A stretch of DNA of 64,000 nt from an uncultured Lachnospiraceae bacterium. Its GTDB lineage: Bacteria > Bacillota > Clostridia > Lachnospirales > Lachnospiraceae. Under the pieces are notes generated by a model. The model saw only the letters and a program-made list of their open reading frames with translations. It was not told the DNA's origin and did not search any database. A program made the position numbers and the translations under genes. The DNA lies in contig CAJUNR010000016.1 of the NCBI GenBank assembly GCA_910587765.1, positions 1-64,000 of the forward strand, in the 5' to 3' direction. How positions within the stretch are numbered: the first letter of the stretch is position 1; each line of letters opens with the position of its first letter. Below are positions 16,591-25,315 of the stretch, piece after piece.

Positions 16591-17436
16591 TTACTTCACC
16601 GCGCCGTTTACAACGCCGTTCAGAATCTGCTTCTGACAGATAATGTAGAAGATCAGAAGCGGCAGCAACGCCAGCAGATACGATGCAAATGCCAGGTTAT
16701 AATTGGTACCGAACTGTGTCTGGAACGACATCTGTGCCAGCGGCAGCGTATTCAGTCCGCTTCCGGACATGATAACCAGCGGAGTCATGACGTCGTTCCA
16801 CACGCTCAGAGCGGTGATCACGGCCACGGTCGCATGCATGGGCTTCATGATCGGGAAGATGATCTTCCAGTAAGTCGTCCAGGTAGTCGCGCCGTCCACG
16901 CGCGCCGCCTCCTCCAGGGCGATCGGAATGTTCACCAGATATCCGGAGTACAGCATCAGGTTCATGGGCATATAGAACACCACATAACAAATGATAACGC
17001 CGAAGATGTTGGCGATTCCCCACTGAGCCGTCTGCTTTACGAGCGGCATCATCAGGATGGCAAAAGGAACGAACATACCGCTGACGATGTACAGATACGC
17101 GAGGTTGTACCATTTGCTCTTTGCCTTGTTTCTTCCGATGGCATAACCGACCATGGAATGCAGAATCACGGACAGCGCCACCGTGACGCCGGTGATCAGA
17201 AGACTGTTTTTAAGAGAGTTCCAGAAATCGGTCACCCTCATCGCTTCCGCAAAGTTGGAGAAACTCCAGGTCTTCGGAAGAGACAGGATTCCGGAGATAC
17301 TGTTTGTCATCTCCGACGGCTGCTTGAACGCAATCACGATGGTCATGTAAAGCGGAAAGATAATCGTGATCAGTCCAAGAATCAAGAGGATCGTAACAGG
17401 CATATTATATCTTTCTTTTACTTTCAGGTCCTTCAT
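16591..17436 (-). CDS. Carbohydrate ABC transporter permease (MalG-like)
   Basis: 281 residues with six membrane segments. The EAA loop reads EEAARVDGATTWTTYWKIIFP near residues 185-205 and contacts the ATPase. It belongs to the CUT1 family, the inner-membrane subunit paired with the MalF-like protein whose stop codon shares one base with this start (TAATG). No ATPase gene is present in the locus, so a shared MsmK-type ATPase elsewhere must energise it, as is usual for CUT1 importers in Firmicutes. Confidence 0.92.
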   Translation of the reverse strand: MKDLKVKERYNMPVTILLILGLITIIFPLYMTIVIAFKQPSEMTNSISGILSLPKTWSFSNFAEAMRVTDFWNSLKNSLLITGVTVALSVILHSMVGYAIGRNKAKSKWYNLAYLYIVSGMFVPFAILMMPLVKQTAQWGIANIFGVIICYVVFYMPMNLMLYSGYLVNIPIALEEAARVDGATTWTTYWKIIFPIMKPMHATVAVITALSVWNDVMTPLVIMSGSGLNTLPLAQMSFQTQFGTNYNLAFASYLLALLPLLIFYIICQKQILNGVVNGAVK

Positions 17437-18287
17437 TATAACTGCTCCTCCTTACTGCTTGTAAACTGAAGCTGTGCCACTGAGAACGCTACGATGATGA
17501 CAAAGAACAGCACCGCGTTGGCACTCTGGAAACCGAACTGTCCGCCCGCCATACCATTGTTGTAAATCAGGAAGGAGATGGACTCGGTACTCTGGGCCGG
17601 ACCGCCTTTGGTCAATGCCATAATCTGATCGAATACCATCAGGAAGTTCTTGCCGGACAGCACCATGTTGATGCTGAAGAACGGAATGATCAGCGGGAAA
17701 GTCAGGCTCTTGAAGCGCTCCCAGCCGGTTGCTCCGTCCAGGGAACCCGCCTCGTATACGTCCTCCGGTACGGTAGACAGACCGGATATGTAGATGATGG
17801 TGTTCATGGCAATGGCCTGCCATGCACAGACGATCACGATGCCGACCCACGCCCAGGTGGAACTTGCAAGGATACTGGTGGTGTTGAACAGCGCCGGAAT
17901 GATGTAGGTGAAGAAGTAGTTGAAGATATAACCCACAACCAGCGCGCCCAGGATATTCGGTACGAAATACAGACCTCTCAGGGTGCTCTTGAACTTAATC
18001 TTGCTGTTCAGGCCCAGCGCCAGAATCAGGCTGATGACGTTGGTCACAATCGTCGCCGCCACCGCCATCTTCAGGGTGAACAGATAGGATTTGCCTACGC
18101 GTCCGTCCTGAAACAGGTCGATATAGTTGCGGAGGCCGACCCAGTCATAGGTGCCGTATCCTCTGAAGTTCGTAAAGCTGTACATCACACCCTTGATCAA
18201 AGGCAGGGTATTAAAGGCGAAGAACAATGCGACGATGGGGATCGTCATCAGCATAAACGTTCTCTTTCTGTCATTGGCATTTTTCAT
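17436..18287 (-). CDS. Carbohydrate ABC transporter permease (MalF-like)
   Basis: 283 residues, six membrane segments, EAA loop YEAGSLDGATGWERFKSLTFP around residues 180-200. The MalF/RafF-type partner of the downstream permease, with a one-base overlap ensuring coupled translation. It follows the solute-binding protein gene by 20 bp. The pairing with GH36 suggests uptake of raffinose-family oligosaccharides or melibiose. Confidence 0.92.
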   Translation of the reverse strand: MKNANDRKRTFMLMTIPIVALFFAFNTLPLIKGVMYSFTNFRGYGTYDWVGLRNYIDLFQDGRVGKSYLFTLKMAVAATIVTNVISLILALGLNSKIKFKSTLRGLYFVPNILGALVVGYIFNYFFTYIIPALFNTTSILASSTWAWVGIVIVCAWQAIAMNTIIYISGLSTVPEDVYEAGSLDGATGWERFKSLTFPLIIPFFSINMVLSGKNFLMVFDQIMALTKGGPAQSTESISFLIYNNGMAGGQFGFQSANAVLFFVIIVAFSVAQLQFTSSKEEQL

Positions 18288-18307
18288 GTCTTCTCACTCC
18301 TCTCCCT

Positions 18308-19603
18308 TTACTGATTGCCGTTCTGCGCGTTATAGTCTTTTACCATCTGGATGATATCGCGGTTATATCTCGTCCAGTCGGAATCGAATTTTGCCAGGAA
18401 TGCATCCAGATCCTGTTCGATTAAGAACGTCTGAATCTGTGCGTCCACTGCCATCTCGGACGGATAATAATGATCCTGATAGTCCGCGATCTTGCCGGAT
18501 GTGATATACTCCGTCATACCGTCCAGATTCGGAGCCAGCGTAAAGCTTCCTGTCTTACAGGGAACCGCGCTCTGATCGTCCAGATACATCTGTACGTTCT
18601 CGTCCGCCAGAAGGAAATTCAGCACCTCATAAGCAGCTTCTTTTTTGCCTTCGTCCATACAGGCTTTTGTAACACAGAACTGAAGGTCCACGCCGGAGTT
18701 CAGTATCTGACCGTTCGGATCGCTGCTTCCCGGAGTCACGAAGGAATCAATGTCCATATCCGGGTTCACGGATTTGATCTGGGGAACCGCATAGCTTCCA
18801 ATGGCGAACATCGCGGACTCACCGTTGGCGAAGGCCGTACAGGCGTCGTTGTAGCCGTAGGCAAAGGGTCCTTCCTCTCCGTAGCTCACCAGCGTCTGAA
18901 TCTTCTCCGCCACCTCTCTGTACTCGTCGGCAAATACGGTCTTGCCCGCGTTCACCTGCTGACATACGTCCGCCGGCGCCAGGTCCACGGCCAGCGAGTT
19001 CCACGGCGCCAGACAGGTCCATGTATCCTTAAATCCATAGTAGAACGGAAGGATTCCCTCTGCCCGGATCGTATCACAGAGCGTGATCATCTCCTCCCAG
19101 GTCGTGGGGATCTCCCAGCCGTGCTCCTTGAACATCTCGCGGTTGTACAGGATACCCGCCGCGTTCGCCACATAGGGCACGCCGAAGGTTCCTTCTGTGG
19201 GGACAAATTCAAGTCCTTCCAGGATGTCCCTGTATCCCTGATTGATGTCTGTGATACCCGGATAATCGGATACATCTGCCAAAATGTCAGCATCGATGAA
19301 ATAAGAGTAGTTGATGTCGCCGCCGATCCCGAGGATATCCGGATAATCCTCCCGGATAAATCTGGTCTTCATGATCGTCATGGCATCATTGGGAGAATCG
19401 ATCTTCAAGCGGATATCGTCGTGCGTCTTGTTGAACTCTTCCTCCAGTCGTTTGAACACATCCACTGCCTCCTGCTTGTACTGTACAAGCTCGATCACGA
19501 TCTTGCCGTCGTCGGCCTCACTGCCGCCGCAACCGGTCAAGAACATGGATGCGGGCAATGTACATGCCAGTAGAAGGCTTATCATTTTTTCCCTCTTTCT
19601 CAT
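18308..19603 (-). CDS. Sugar ABC transporter substrate-binding lipoprotein
   Basis: About 431 residues. The lipoprotein signal MRKREKMISLLLACTLPASM ends in the lipobox LTGC, so the mature protein is anchored outside by its Cys near residue 25. The rest is a family-1 solute-binding fold (GVPYVANAAGILYNREMF, then TWEEMITLCDTIRAEG). ATG 19603 follows AAGGAG; the longer frame starting at 19669 reads into the promoter region and is rejected. First gene of the importer-glycosidase operon and divergent from the AraC regulator, which probably activates it. Confidence 0.92.
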   Translation of the reverse strand: MRKREKMISLLLACTLPASMFLTGCGGSEADDGKIVIELVQYKQEAVDVFKRLEEEFNKTHDDIRLKIDSPNDAMTIMKTRFIREDYPDILGIGGDINYSYFIDADILADVSDYPGITDINQGYRDILEGLEFVPTEGTFGVPYVANAAGILYNREMFKEHGWEIPTTWEEMITLCDTIRAEGILPFYYGFKDTWTCLAPWNSLAVDLAPADVCQQVNAGKTVFADEYREVAEKIQTLVSYGEEGPFAYGYNDACTAFANGESAMFAIGSYAVPQIKSVNPDMDIDSFVTPGSSDPNGQILNSGVDLQFCVTKACMDEGKKEAAYEVLNFLLADENVQMYLDDQSAVPCKTGSFTLAPNLDGMTEYITSGKIADYQDHYYPSEMAVDAQIQTFLIEQDLDAFLAKFDSDWTRYNRDIIQMVKDYNAQNGNQ

Positions 19604-19654
19604 CCCATTTTGCTCCTTTCTTAGTTGGATGTAACACTGATTTTTTGTGACTTT

Positions 19655-19774
19655 ATTATAACATCCCAAAATGCGTCTATAAATACCCTATTTTTTTCTC
19701 TTTTATACCATTATGCTGTTTTTTATGATATAAGAAAAATCATATGGCATTTTGGTATATTTTCCGTTATACTA
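19655..19774. promoter_or_regulatory. Divergent promoters with paired GCATTTTGG motifs
   Basis: The minus-strand promoter of the ABC operon has TATAAT at 19655-19660 and no good -35. In its place GCATTTTGG (19666-19674, minus strand) sits 5 bp upstream of the -10. On the plus strand the AraC promoter has TATACT at 19769-19774 and the same GCATTTTGG at 19747-19755, 13 bp upstream of it. Same motif, same orientation relative to each promoter, weak -35: the usual look of AraC-type activator sites. The assignment to the neighbouring regulator is inference. Confidence 0.7.
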
Positions 19775-19825
19775 ATAAAAACAGAATCTGTACAGACTGC
19801 ACAAAAAATATTGGAGGCAACTTAC

Positions 19826-20683
19826 ATGAAGGACATTTTATTCTCCATATTTCCCAATGAAAACTTTGTAGACCTGAATCTTTATCAATTTGGCTGGGAA
19901 CGCTGTGCACCCTCTCACAGTTTCGGACCCGCCGCGCGCGCTCACTATTTATTTCATTATGTCATCTCCGGCACCGGCACCCTGAACGCGGACGATTCCT
20001 CCGGAAACACAAGGACTTATCAGATCAAAAGCGGACAGGGTTTTATGATCTTTCCCCAGCAGATTACCACCTACATCGCGGACCGGGACCTTCCCTGGGA
20101 GTACGTCTGGATCGAATTTGACGGACTGCGGGTCCGCGAAGCCATCTCCATCGCCGGCCTCACCATGGATTCGCCGGTCTACCGCGCTCATTCCCGGGAT
20201 CTCCGGGAGACGATGATGCAGGAGATGCTCTATATCGCCCAGCACGGCGATATGGCCCCGTTCCATCTGATGGGGCATCTGTATCTGTTTCTCGATTCTC
20301 TGACCCGTTCCATTGCTCCGGTGCGGCTCATCGCTTCCAAACCGGGAAAGCTCCGGGATTTCTATATTCACGAAGCGCTTTCCTACATAGAACAGAATTT
20401 TCAAAATGATATTTCGGTGGAAGATATCGCAGACAACTGCGGGCTGAACCGAAGTTATTTCGGGAAGATTTTCAAGAATACGGTCGGCCGGACTCCTCAG
20501 GACTTCCTTCTGAATTACCGCATGACAAAGGCCGCGGAGCTTCTGAAGCTGACGCATCTGTCTATCGGCGATATCGGTAAAGCCGTAGGATATGACAATC
20601 AGCTCCATTTTTCGCGGGCCTTTAAAAATATCTATAATCTGTCTCCGCGGACGTGGCGGAACCAGAATCAGATGAATATGTAA
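19826..20683 (+). CDS. AraC-family regulator (MsmR/RafR type)
   Basis: About 285 residues. Residues 1-150 form a cupin-like sugar-sensing domain (HYLFHYVISGTGTL, then GQGFMIFPQQITTY). The C-terminal 100 residues hold two helix-turn-helices (ISVEDIADNCGLNRSYFGKIFK and LSIGDIGKAVGYDNQLHFSRAFK). The length fits MsmR/RafR activators of alpha-galactoside operons. ATG 19826 has GGAGG 8 nt upstream; a longer frame from 19625 runs through the promoter region and is not credible. Divergent from the ABC operon it probably controls. Confidence 0.9.
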   Translation: MKDILFSIFPNENFVDLNLYQFGWERCAPSHSFGPAARAHYLFHYVISGTGTLNADDSSGNTRTYQIKSGQGFMIFPQQITTYIADRDLPWEYVWIEFDGLRVREAISIAGLTMDSPVYRAHSRDLRETMMQEMLYIAQHGDMAPFHLMGHLYLFLDSLTRSIAPVRLIASKPGKLRDFYIHEALSYIEQNFQNDISVEDIADNCGLNRSYFGKIFKNTVGRTPQDFLLNYRMTKAAELLKLTHLSIGDIGKAVGYDNQLHFSRAFKNIYNLSPRTWRNQNQMNM

Positions 20684-20933
20684 GCATCCCGGGAGCCCGA
20701 ATAGCCGCCCGGCGTCAGAGGTTCCGTATCCAGCGCTTCCACGCACTCCGCAGCTTCGGGCGGTGAACTGCCCCGGATTACGGGTTCCGGTCCGGAAGCC
20801 GTCCACGACGCCGTTCTCTTTGAACCGAGGATCCTTGACTTCTCCTGCAGCGGCGAACAGGAGGAGATCTGCATCTCCCCCAATCAGCTCGTGGAAGTGG
20901 TTCACTGCTGTAGCCCGCGGACGGCGTCGTCCG
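20684..20933. other. 250-bp gap with possible degenerate coding remnant
   Basis: Between the AraC and enolase stop codons, plus-strand translation from about 20766 shows a coding-like stretch (AVLFEPRILDFS, then SPNQLVEVVH) with no start codon or ribosome site, running into the enolase 3' end. It could be a scrap of a lost regulator. No terminator with a T-run was found for either convergent gene, only a CGGACG/CGTCCG hairpin near 20915-20930. Confidence 0.3.
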
Positions 20934-22238
20934 TCAGTCGTGCGCGAACGGATTCCGGTAGCCCGCCAGCCCCTGCAGTTCCTCCTCGATCCGCAGAAGC
21001 TGATTGTATTTCTCCGTCCGCTCTGCCCGGCAGGGCGCTCCGGTCTTGATCTGGCCGGCCCCGCAGGCCACCGCGATGTCCGCGATGATGTCCTCGCAGG
21101 TCTCGCCGCTCCTGTGCGAGATCACCGTCCGGTAGCCCGCCTTGTGCGCCATGTGGATCGCGTCGAACGCCTCGGTCAGCGTTCCGATCTGATTGACCTT
21201 GATCAGAATGGCGTTCGCCGCCTCTAGCCGGATCCCGCAGGCCAGCCTTTTCACGTTGGTCACAAACAGATCGTCGCCCACCAACTGGACTCTGCCGCCG
21301 ATCTGCTTTGTCATCTGCTGCCAGCCCTCCCAGTCGTCCTCCGCCAGTCCGTCCTCAATCGACACCAGCGGATACATGGAGAGCAGTTCCTCATAATAAT
21401 CAATCAGTTCCTCGGAAGTCCGGCTGACCCGCTGTCCGTTCATGCGTCCTTCTCCCGGAAACTCATAGCGTCCGTTCTTCTCGTTGATCAGCTCGCTGGC
21501 GGCCGCGTCCATGGCAAATACAAAATCCTGCCCCGGTTCGTATCCGGCCTCCTCCACCGCTTCCTTCAAAAATAAAAATACTTCCTTCGCATCTCTGATA
21601 TCCGGAGCAAATCCGCCCTCATCGCCCACCGCCGTGGTCAGCCCTTCCTTTTCCAGAATCCGCTTCAGACTGTGATACACTTCCGTCCCCATGCGCAGAC
21701 CTTCCCGGAAGCTTGACGCTCCTGTCGGCATGATCATGAACTCCTGAAAATCCAGCGAATTTTTGGAATGTCTCCCTCCGTTTAAAATATTCATCATCGG
21801 AACCGGCATGGTATCGGTACGGATTCCGCCCAGATACTGATAGACCGGGATGCCCAGCGCTCTGGCGGATGCCTTGGCGACCGCCATGGACACGGAGAGA
21901 ATCGCGTTGGCCCCCAGATTGGACTTATTTTCCGTGCCGTCCGCGTCGATCAGAAGATGATCCACATATCCCTGATTCAGGGCGTTCTCTCCCAACAGCA
22001 CGTTGGCGATCTTCGTATTGACATTTGACACCGCCTTCTCTACGCCCAGTCCCAGATAGCGTTCCTGCCCGTCCCGCAGCTCCGCGGCTTCAAAACGCCC
22101 GGTGGACGCTCCTGAAGGGACCGACGCCCGCGCCTGATACACGCCGTCCAGCAGCACTTCCGCCTCCACGGTAGGATTCCCCCGGGAATCCAGTATTTCT
22201 CTTGCATGAATATAGGTAATCGGCAGATACTGATTCAT
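20934..22238 (-). CDS. eno: Enolase
   Basis: 434 residues, full length. Landmarks: AREILDSRGNPTVEAEV at the N-terminus, SGASTGRFEA substrate loop, VGDEGGFAPD, metal ligands in MDAAASE and SIEDGLAEDDWEGW, and catalytic Lys in AILIKVNQIGTLTE, then SHRSGETED-type loop SHRSGETCED. It interconverts 2-phosphoglycerate and PEP in the cytoplasm. ATG 22238 is used, with AGGAGG 9 nt upstream; the in-frame GTG at 22256 would make the site part of the gene. Last gene of the glycolytic cluster. Its ribosome site is buried in the 3' arm of a terminator-like hairpin. Confidence 0.97.
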   Translation of the reverse strand: MNQYLPITYIHAREILDSRGNPTVEAEVLLDGVYQARASVPSGASTGRFEAAELRDGQERYLGLGVEKAVSNVNTKIANVLLGENALNQGYVDHLLIDADGTENKSNLGANAILSVSMAVAKASARALGIPVYQYLGGIRTDTMPVPMMNILNGGRHSKNSLDFQEFMIMPTGASSFREGLRMGTEVYHSLKRILEKEGLTTAVGDEGGFAPDIRDAKEVFLFLKEAVEEAGYEPGQDFVFAMDAAASELINEKNGRYEFPGEGRMNGQRVSRTSEELIDYYEELLSMYPLVSIEDGLAEDDWEGWQQMTKQIGGRVQLVGDDLFVTNVKRLACGIRLEAANAILIKVNQIGTLTEAFDAIHMAHKAGYRTVISHRSGETCEDIIADIAVACGAGQIKTGAPCRAERTEKYNQLLRIEEELQGLAGYRNPFAHD

Positions 22239-22282
22239 AAAAAAGAACCTCCTCACACTTTTCTCTTAGTATGAGCAGGTTC
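22239..22282 (-). terminator. Terminator-like hairpin overlapping the enolase ribosome site
   Basis: On the minus strand an arm at 22269-22282 (GAACCTGCTCATAC) pairs at 12 of 14 positions with 22245-22258 (GTGTGAGGAGGTTC), and TTTTTT follows at 22239-22244. It starts 8 bp after the stop of the SH3-protein gene. The 3' arm contains the GAGGAGG that must serve as enolase Shine-Dalgarno, and the ATG follows the T-run directly. Confidence 0.75.
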
Positions 22283-22289
22283 CTTCAAA

Positions 22290-23612
22290 TTATTCAATAT
22301 TCGATAGATACTGGGACATCATATAGCCCTCTTCGTTGTTCTGTTCAATGCAGCGGATCTGCACCCATTCTTCCGCCGGATCCCCCAGCACTTCCACTTT
22401 CTCATCCTTTTTCACCTTGGTGAGAATGTCGCTCTGCGTGTTGGTATCGCTGCGGACATTGATCGTATTGCCGTTCACTCTCATGACCAGAGCCTCCGCT
22501 TCTTCCGGAGTTTCCCCGGGAGTTTCTTCCGGGGCTTCCACCGGCTCCGGATCTTCCTCCGGCGCTTCGGAACCCTCGTCCTCTCCACCTTTTACAATCA
22601 GTTTGTTTCCGCTGTCTTCCTCCTCCTGCTCCGACTGAATCCGGTCACGCTCGCTGTCTTTATCGCTCCCGAGAATGCGGAACGCCGCGATTCCGATAAT
22701 AGCAACAATGATCACGGCAAGAACGATTCCCAGTATAATCATCTTCCGGCCGTCGTCCTCCATATCCCAGTCGTAACGGTCGTCATCTTCATCCTCGTCC
22801 TCATCCTCGTCGTATTCGTCCTCGTCATCCTCATCTTCGTCGTACGCATCCTCGTCTTCGTCCTCTTCCTCCTCGTCCGGTTCTTCCCGGACGATCGGGA
22901 CCACCTTTTTTTTCGGCTTCTCGGGCTCCGGTTCCGGATCCGCCACGAAGTACTCAAACTGGTCGTCCCCGCTCTTCACCGGCGACGGCTCCGCAGGGAT
23001 CCCCGCCGCCTTTGCCGCATCCGCATATACCGAATCCACCCATCCATCAGAACCGGCGCCTGTGATCTGTCTGGAAGCGCCGAGAAGCAGCACTTTCCAG
23101 CTTCCAAGATACGCTCCCACGCTTTCCGGCTGGCCTTCCGTGATCGACGGCAGAAGCTTTTCCAGCTTCTCCAGTTCCGTCTGAATCTTATCCTCCGCCA
23201 ACCCGTAGATGGCTGAAATCTCCGCCGCCGAGAAATCATCCTTAAACGACATCGTCAGCATGATCCTGTGAAGCAGCGGAAATGCGTTCGGCAGCTCCGC
23301 CAGCGTCTTCACTCCGCCCGTCTCCGCCGCCTTCTCCTGTTTCTCAAGAAGCCTGTGGTAATGCTTGCGCAGTTTCTGATAAAATCTGTGCAGGAACCAG
23401 CGCTCTGTGTCCGAAGTCTCATACGCCTCGTCCAGCGATCCGAACAGGTCCTTATAAAAATCTTTCATGTACTCCAGCACCTGATCCTCCTTCTGGATAA
23501 TCAAAAGACTTCTGCAGTACACTTCCTCGTAGGTCGCATCGTACAACCGTCTGTAGCCCTGGGCGGAACCGCTTCGCAGCTCCCCCAGCGCGCGTTTCAT
23601 CTCAAGTACCAT
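22290..23612 (-). CDS. Sigma-like, membrane-anchored SH3-domain protein
   Basis: 440 residues with an unusual order of parts. Residues 8-90 resemble sigma region 2 (YRRLYDATYEEVYCRSLLI, then WFLHRFYQKLRKHYHRLL). Residues 115-155 resemble the sigma region 4 helix-turn-helix (DDFSAAEISAIYGLAEDKIQ). Residues 243-288 are almost all Asp/Glu. Residues 291-314 are one membrane helix (IILGIVLAVIIVAIIGIAAF). A Glu/Pro-rich spacer leads to a bacterial SH3 domain at 375-436 (NTINVRSDTNTQSDILTKVK). The predicted topology puts the helix-turn-helix inside and SH3 outside, which suggests envelope sensing. The sigma resemblance is weak and needs profile searches. It lies between gpmI and eno in the same direction. 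Confidence 0.75.
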   Translation of the reverse strand: MVLEMKRALGELRSGSAQGYRRLYDATYEEVYCRSLLIIQKEDQVLEYMKDFYKDLFGSLDEAYETSDTERWFLHRFYQKLRKHYHRLLEKQEKAAETGGVKTLAELPNAFPLLHRIMLTMSFKDDFSAAEISAIYGLAEDKIQTELEKLEKLLPSITEGQPESVGAYLGSWKVLLLGASRQITGAGSDGWVDSVYADAAKAAGIPAEPSPVKSGDDQFEYFVADPEPEPEKPKKKVVPIVREEPDEEEEDEDEDAYDEDEDDEDEYDEDEDEDEDDDRYDWDMEDDGRKMIILGIVLAVIIVAIIGIAAFRILGSDKDSERDRIQSEQEEEDSGNKLIVKGGEDEGSEAPEEDPEPVEAPEETPGETPEEAEALVMRVNGNTINVRSDTNTQSDILTKVKKDEKVEVLGDPAEEWVQIRCIEQNNEEGYMMSQYLSNIE

Positions 23613-23632
23613 ATAAACTCCTCACCTGTTTG

Positions 23633-23664
23633 GTAACCGTTCAGATAACCCCCTGAGCGGTTAC
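23633..23664. repeat. 31-32-nt intergenic hairpin repeat, copy 2
   Basis: GTAACCGTTCAG, an ATAACCCC loop, CTGAGCGGTTAC: the best-paired copy. It lies 12 bp after the gpmI stop and upstream of the SH3-protein gene. It has no T-run, so it is a repeat rather than a standard terminator. Confidence 0.8.
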
Positions 23665-23676
23665 CCTGTTTATGCT

Positions 23677-25215
23677 TTATTTCAACAGTAGAGATTTTCC
23701 CGTCATCTCTTTCGGCTGTTCCATCTCCATCAGTTCCAGAAGCGTCGGAATAATGTCCGCCAGGCAGCCGCCCTCCCGTAGCCGGTACGCAGGATCCGCA
23801 TTGACCAGAATAAAGGGCACCGGATTGATCGTATGCGCCGTAAAGGGCGCCCCGGTCTCATAATCTCTGAGCTGCTCCGCATTCCCGTGGTCGGCGCAGA
23901 TGAACATCTGTCCGTCCACCGATTTCAGCGCTTCCACTGCTCTTCCCACACACTCGTCAACCGCTTCCACCGCCTTGACCGCGGCTTCCTCCACACCCGT
24001 ATGGCCTACCATATCCGGGTTGGCGAAATTGATGATAATCACGTCGTATCTGCCCGACCGGATCGACTCGCACAGCTTGTCGCACACTCCGTAAGCGCTC
24101 ATCTCCGGCTGGAGGTCATACGTCGCGACTTTCGGGGATTTTACAAGGATTCGTTCTTCCCCTTTGTTCGGTTCTTCGACGCCGCCGTTGAAGAAGAAGG
24201 TTACATGCGCATATTTCTCCGTCTCCGCGATTCTCGCCTGGGTCTTCCCGTTCGCCGCCAGATACTCGCCGAACGTATTGTGAAGTTCTACCTTGTGGAA
24301 CGCCACCTGCTTGTTCGGAATCGTCACGTCATACTCCGTAAAGCAGACGTATGTCAGGTCCAGCTTCTTCTCTCTCTCAAAACCGGCAAATTCATCGTCA
24401 CAGAATGCCCGGGTAATCTCTCTCGCCCGGTCCGGACGGAAATTAAAGAAGATAATGGAATCTTTATCCTGAATGGTCGTCAGCGGCCTGCCGTCCTTCG
24501 TCACAACAATCGGTTTTACAAATTCATCGAAAACTTCTTCCTTATAGGAATCGTTCAGCCCGCATACCGGGCAGTCGGTCTGCGCTCCCTCTCCTTTTGT
24601 CAGCGCTCTGTACGCAAGCTCTACCCGCTCCCAGCGGTTATCGCGGTCCATGGCATAATAGCGCCCCATCACAGTCGCCACTTCGCCGACGCCAATCTCC
24701 TTCATCCGGTCTCTCAGTTCCTTGACGTATCCTTTCCCGGAGGCGGGGGGAGTGTCGCGTCCGTCCAGGAAGCAGTGCACATATACCTTCTCCAGTCCAT
24801 GGCGTTTCGCCAGTTCCAGAAGGCCGTACAAATGGGTGTTGTGGCTGTGTACGCCTCCGTCCGACAGAAGGCCGTACAGATGAAGCGACGACTGGTTCTT
24901 CTTCGCGTTCTCCACCGCGGCCAGGAGCGCCTCGTTCTCAAAAAAGGTTCCGTCCTCAATCTCCCTGGTGATTCTTGTGAGTTCCTGATAAACAATTCTG
25001 CCGGCACCCATGTTCAGATGCCCCACTTCGGAATTTCCCATCTGTCCGTCCGGAAGACCTACGGCCAGCCCGCTGGCGTTGCCCTTCACAAACGGGCACT
25101 CTGCCATCAGCTTATCCATCACCGGCGTCTTCGCCTCCGCCACTGCATTCGCCTCCGTCCGGTCATTCAGTCCATATCCATCTAAAATCATTAACACAGT
25201 AGGTTTCTTACTCAT
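23677..25215 (-). CDS. gpmI: 2,3-bisphosphoglycerate-independent phosphoglycerate mutase
   Basis: 512 residues, the normal length. The first metal Asp lies in MILDGYGLNDR, the phosphorylated Ser in GNSEVGHLNMGAGR (about residue 62), and the phosphatase-domain ligands in NFANPDMVGHTG and CADHGNAEQ; VHCFLDGRDTPP is the substrate-loop arginine region. It interconverts 3- and 2-phosphoglycerate using two Mn ions, cofactor-independent. AAGGAG precedes the ATG. It has its own promoter just upstream and is separated from tpiA by a terminator and a large repeat. Confidence 0.97.
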   Translation of the reverse strand: MSKKPTVLMILDGYGLNDRTEANAVAEAKTPVMDKLMAECPFVKGNASGLAVGLPDGQMGNSEVGHLNMGAGRIVYQELTRITREIEDGTFFENEALLAAVENAKKNQSSLHLYGLLSDGGVHSHNTHLYGLLELAKRHGLEKVYVHCFLDGRDTPPASGKGYVKELRDRMKEIGVGEVATVMGRYYAMDRDNRWERVELAYRALTKGEGAQTDCPVCGLNDSYKEEVFDEFVKPIVVTKDGRPLTTIQDKDSIIFFNFRPDRAREITRAFCDDEFAGFEREKKLDLTYVCFTEYDVTIPNKQVAFHKVELHNTFGEYLAANGKTQARIAETEKYAHVTFFFNGGVEEPNKGEERILVKSPKVATYDLQPEMSAYGVCDKLCESIRSGRYDVIIINFANPDMVGHTGVEEAAVKAVEAVDECVGRAVEALKSVDGQMFICADHGNAEQLRDYETGAPFTAHTINPVPFILVNADPAYRLREGGCLADIIPTLLELMEMEQPKEMTGKSLLLK

Positions 25216-25248
25216 ACCTTGTCTCCTTTTCGTGTTCTCTAATCCTCT

Positions 25249-25277
25249 ATTCTACACGAACCGCTCAAAACATGCAA
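25249..25277 (-). promoter_or_regulatory. Internal promoter for gpmI
   Basis: Minus strand TTGCAT (25272-25277), 17-nt spacer, TAGAAT (25249-25254), about 35 bp before the gpmI start. An AACCGCT/AGCGGTT inverted repeat (about 25259-25291) overlaps the -35 and could be an operator. Confidence 0.7.
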
Positions 25278-25315
25278 GTGACGAAGCGGTTTTTCAGACT
25301 TTTTTAGTGATTCAA

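Noticed and set aside
22739..22900. GA-rich tract in the SH3-protein gene as a microsatellite or frameshift hot spot
   Set aside because: Reads as a continuous Asp/Glu domain in frame with mixed codons; no repeat unit is exact.
25259..25291. AACCGCT/AGCGGTT hairpin with T-run as a terminator
   Set aside because: The T-run is on the plus strand where no gene ends; it overlaps the gpmI -35, so an operator is likelier.
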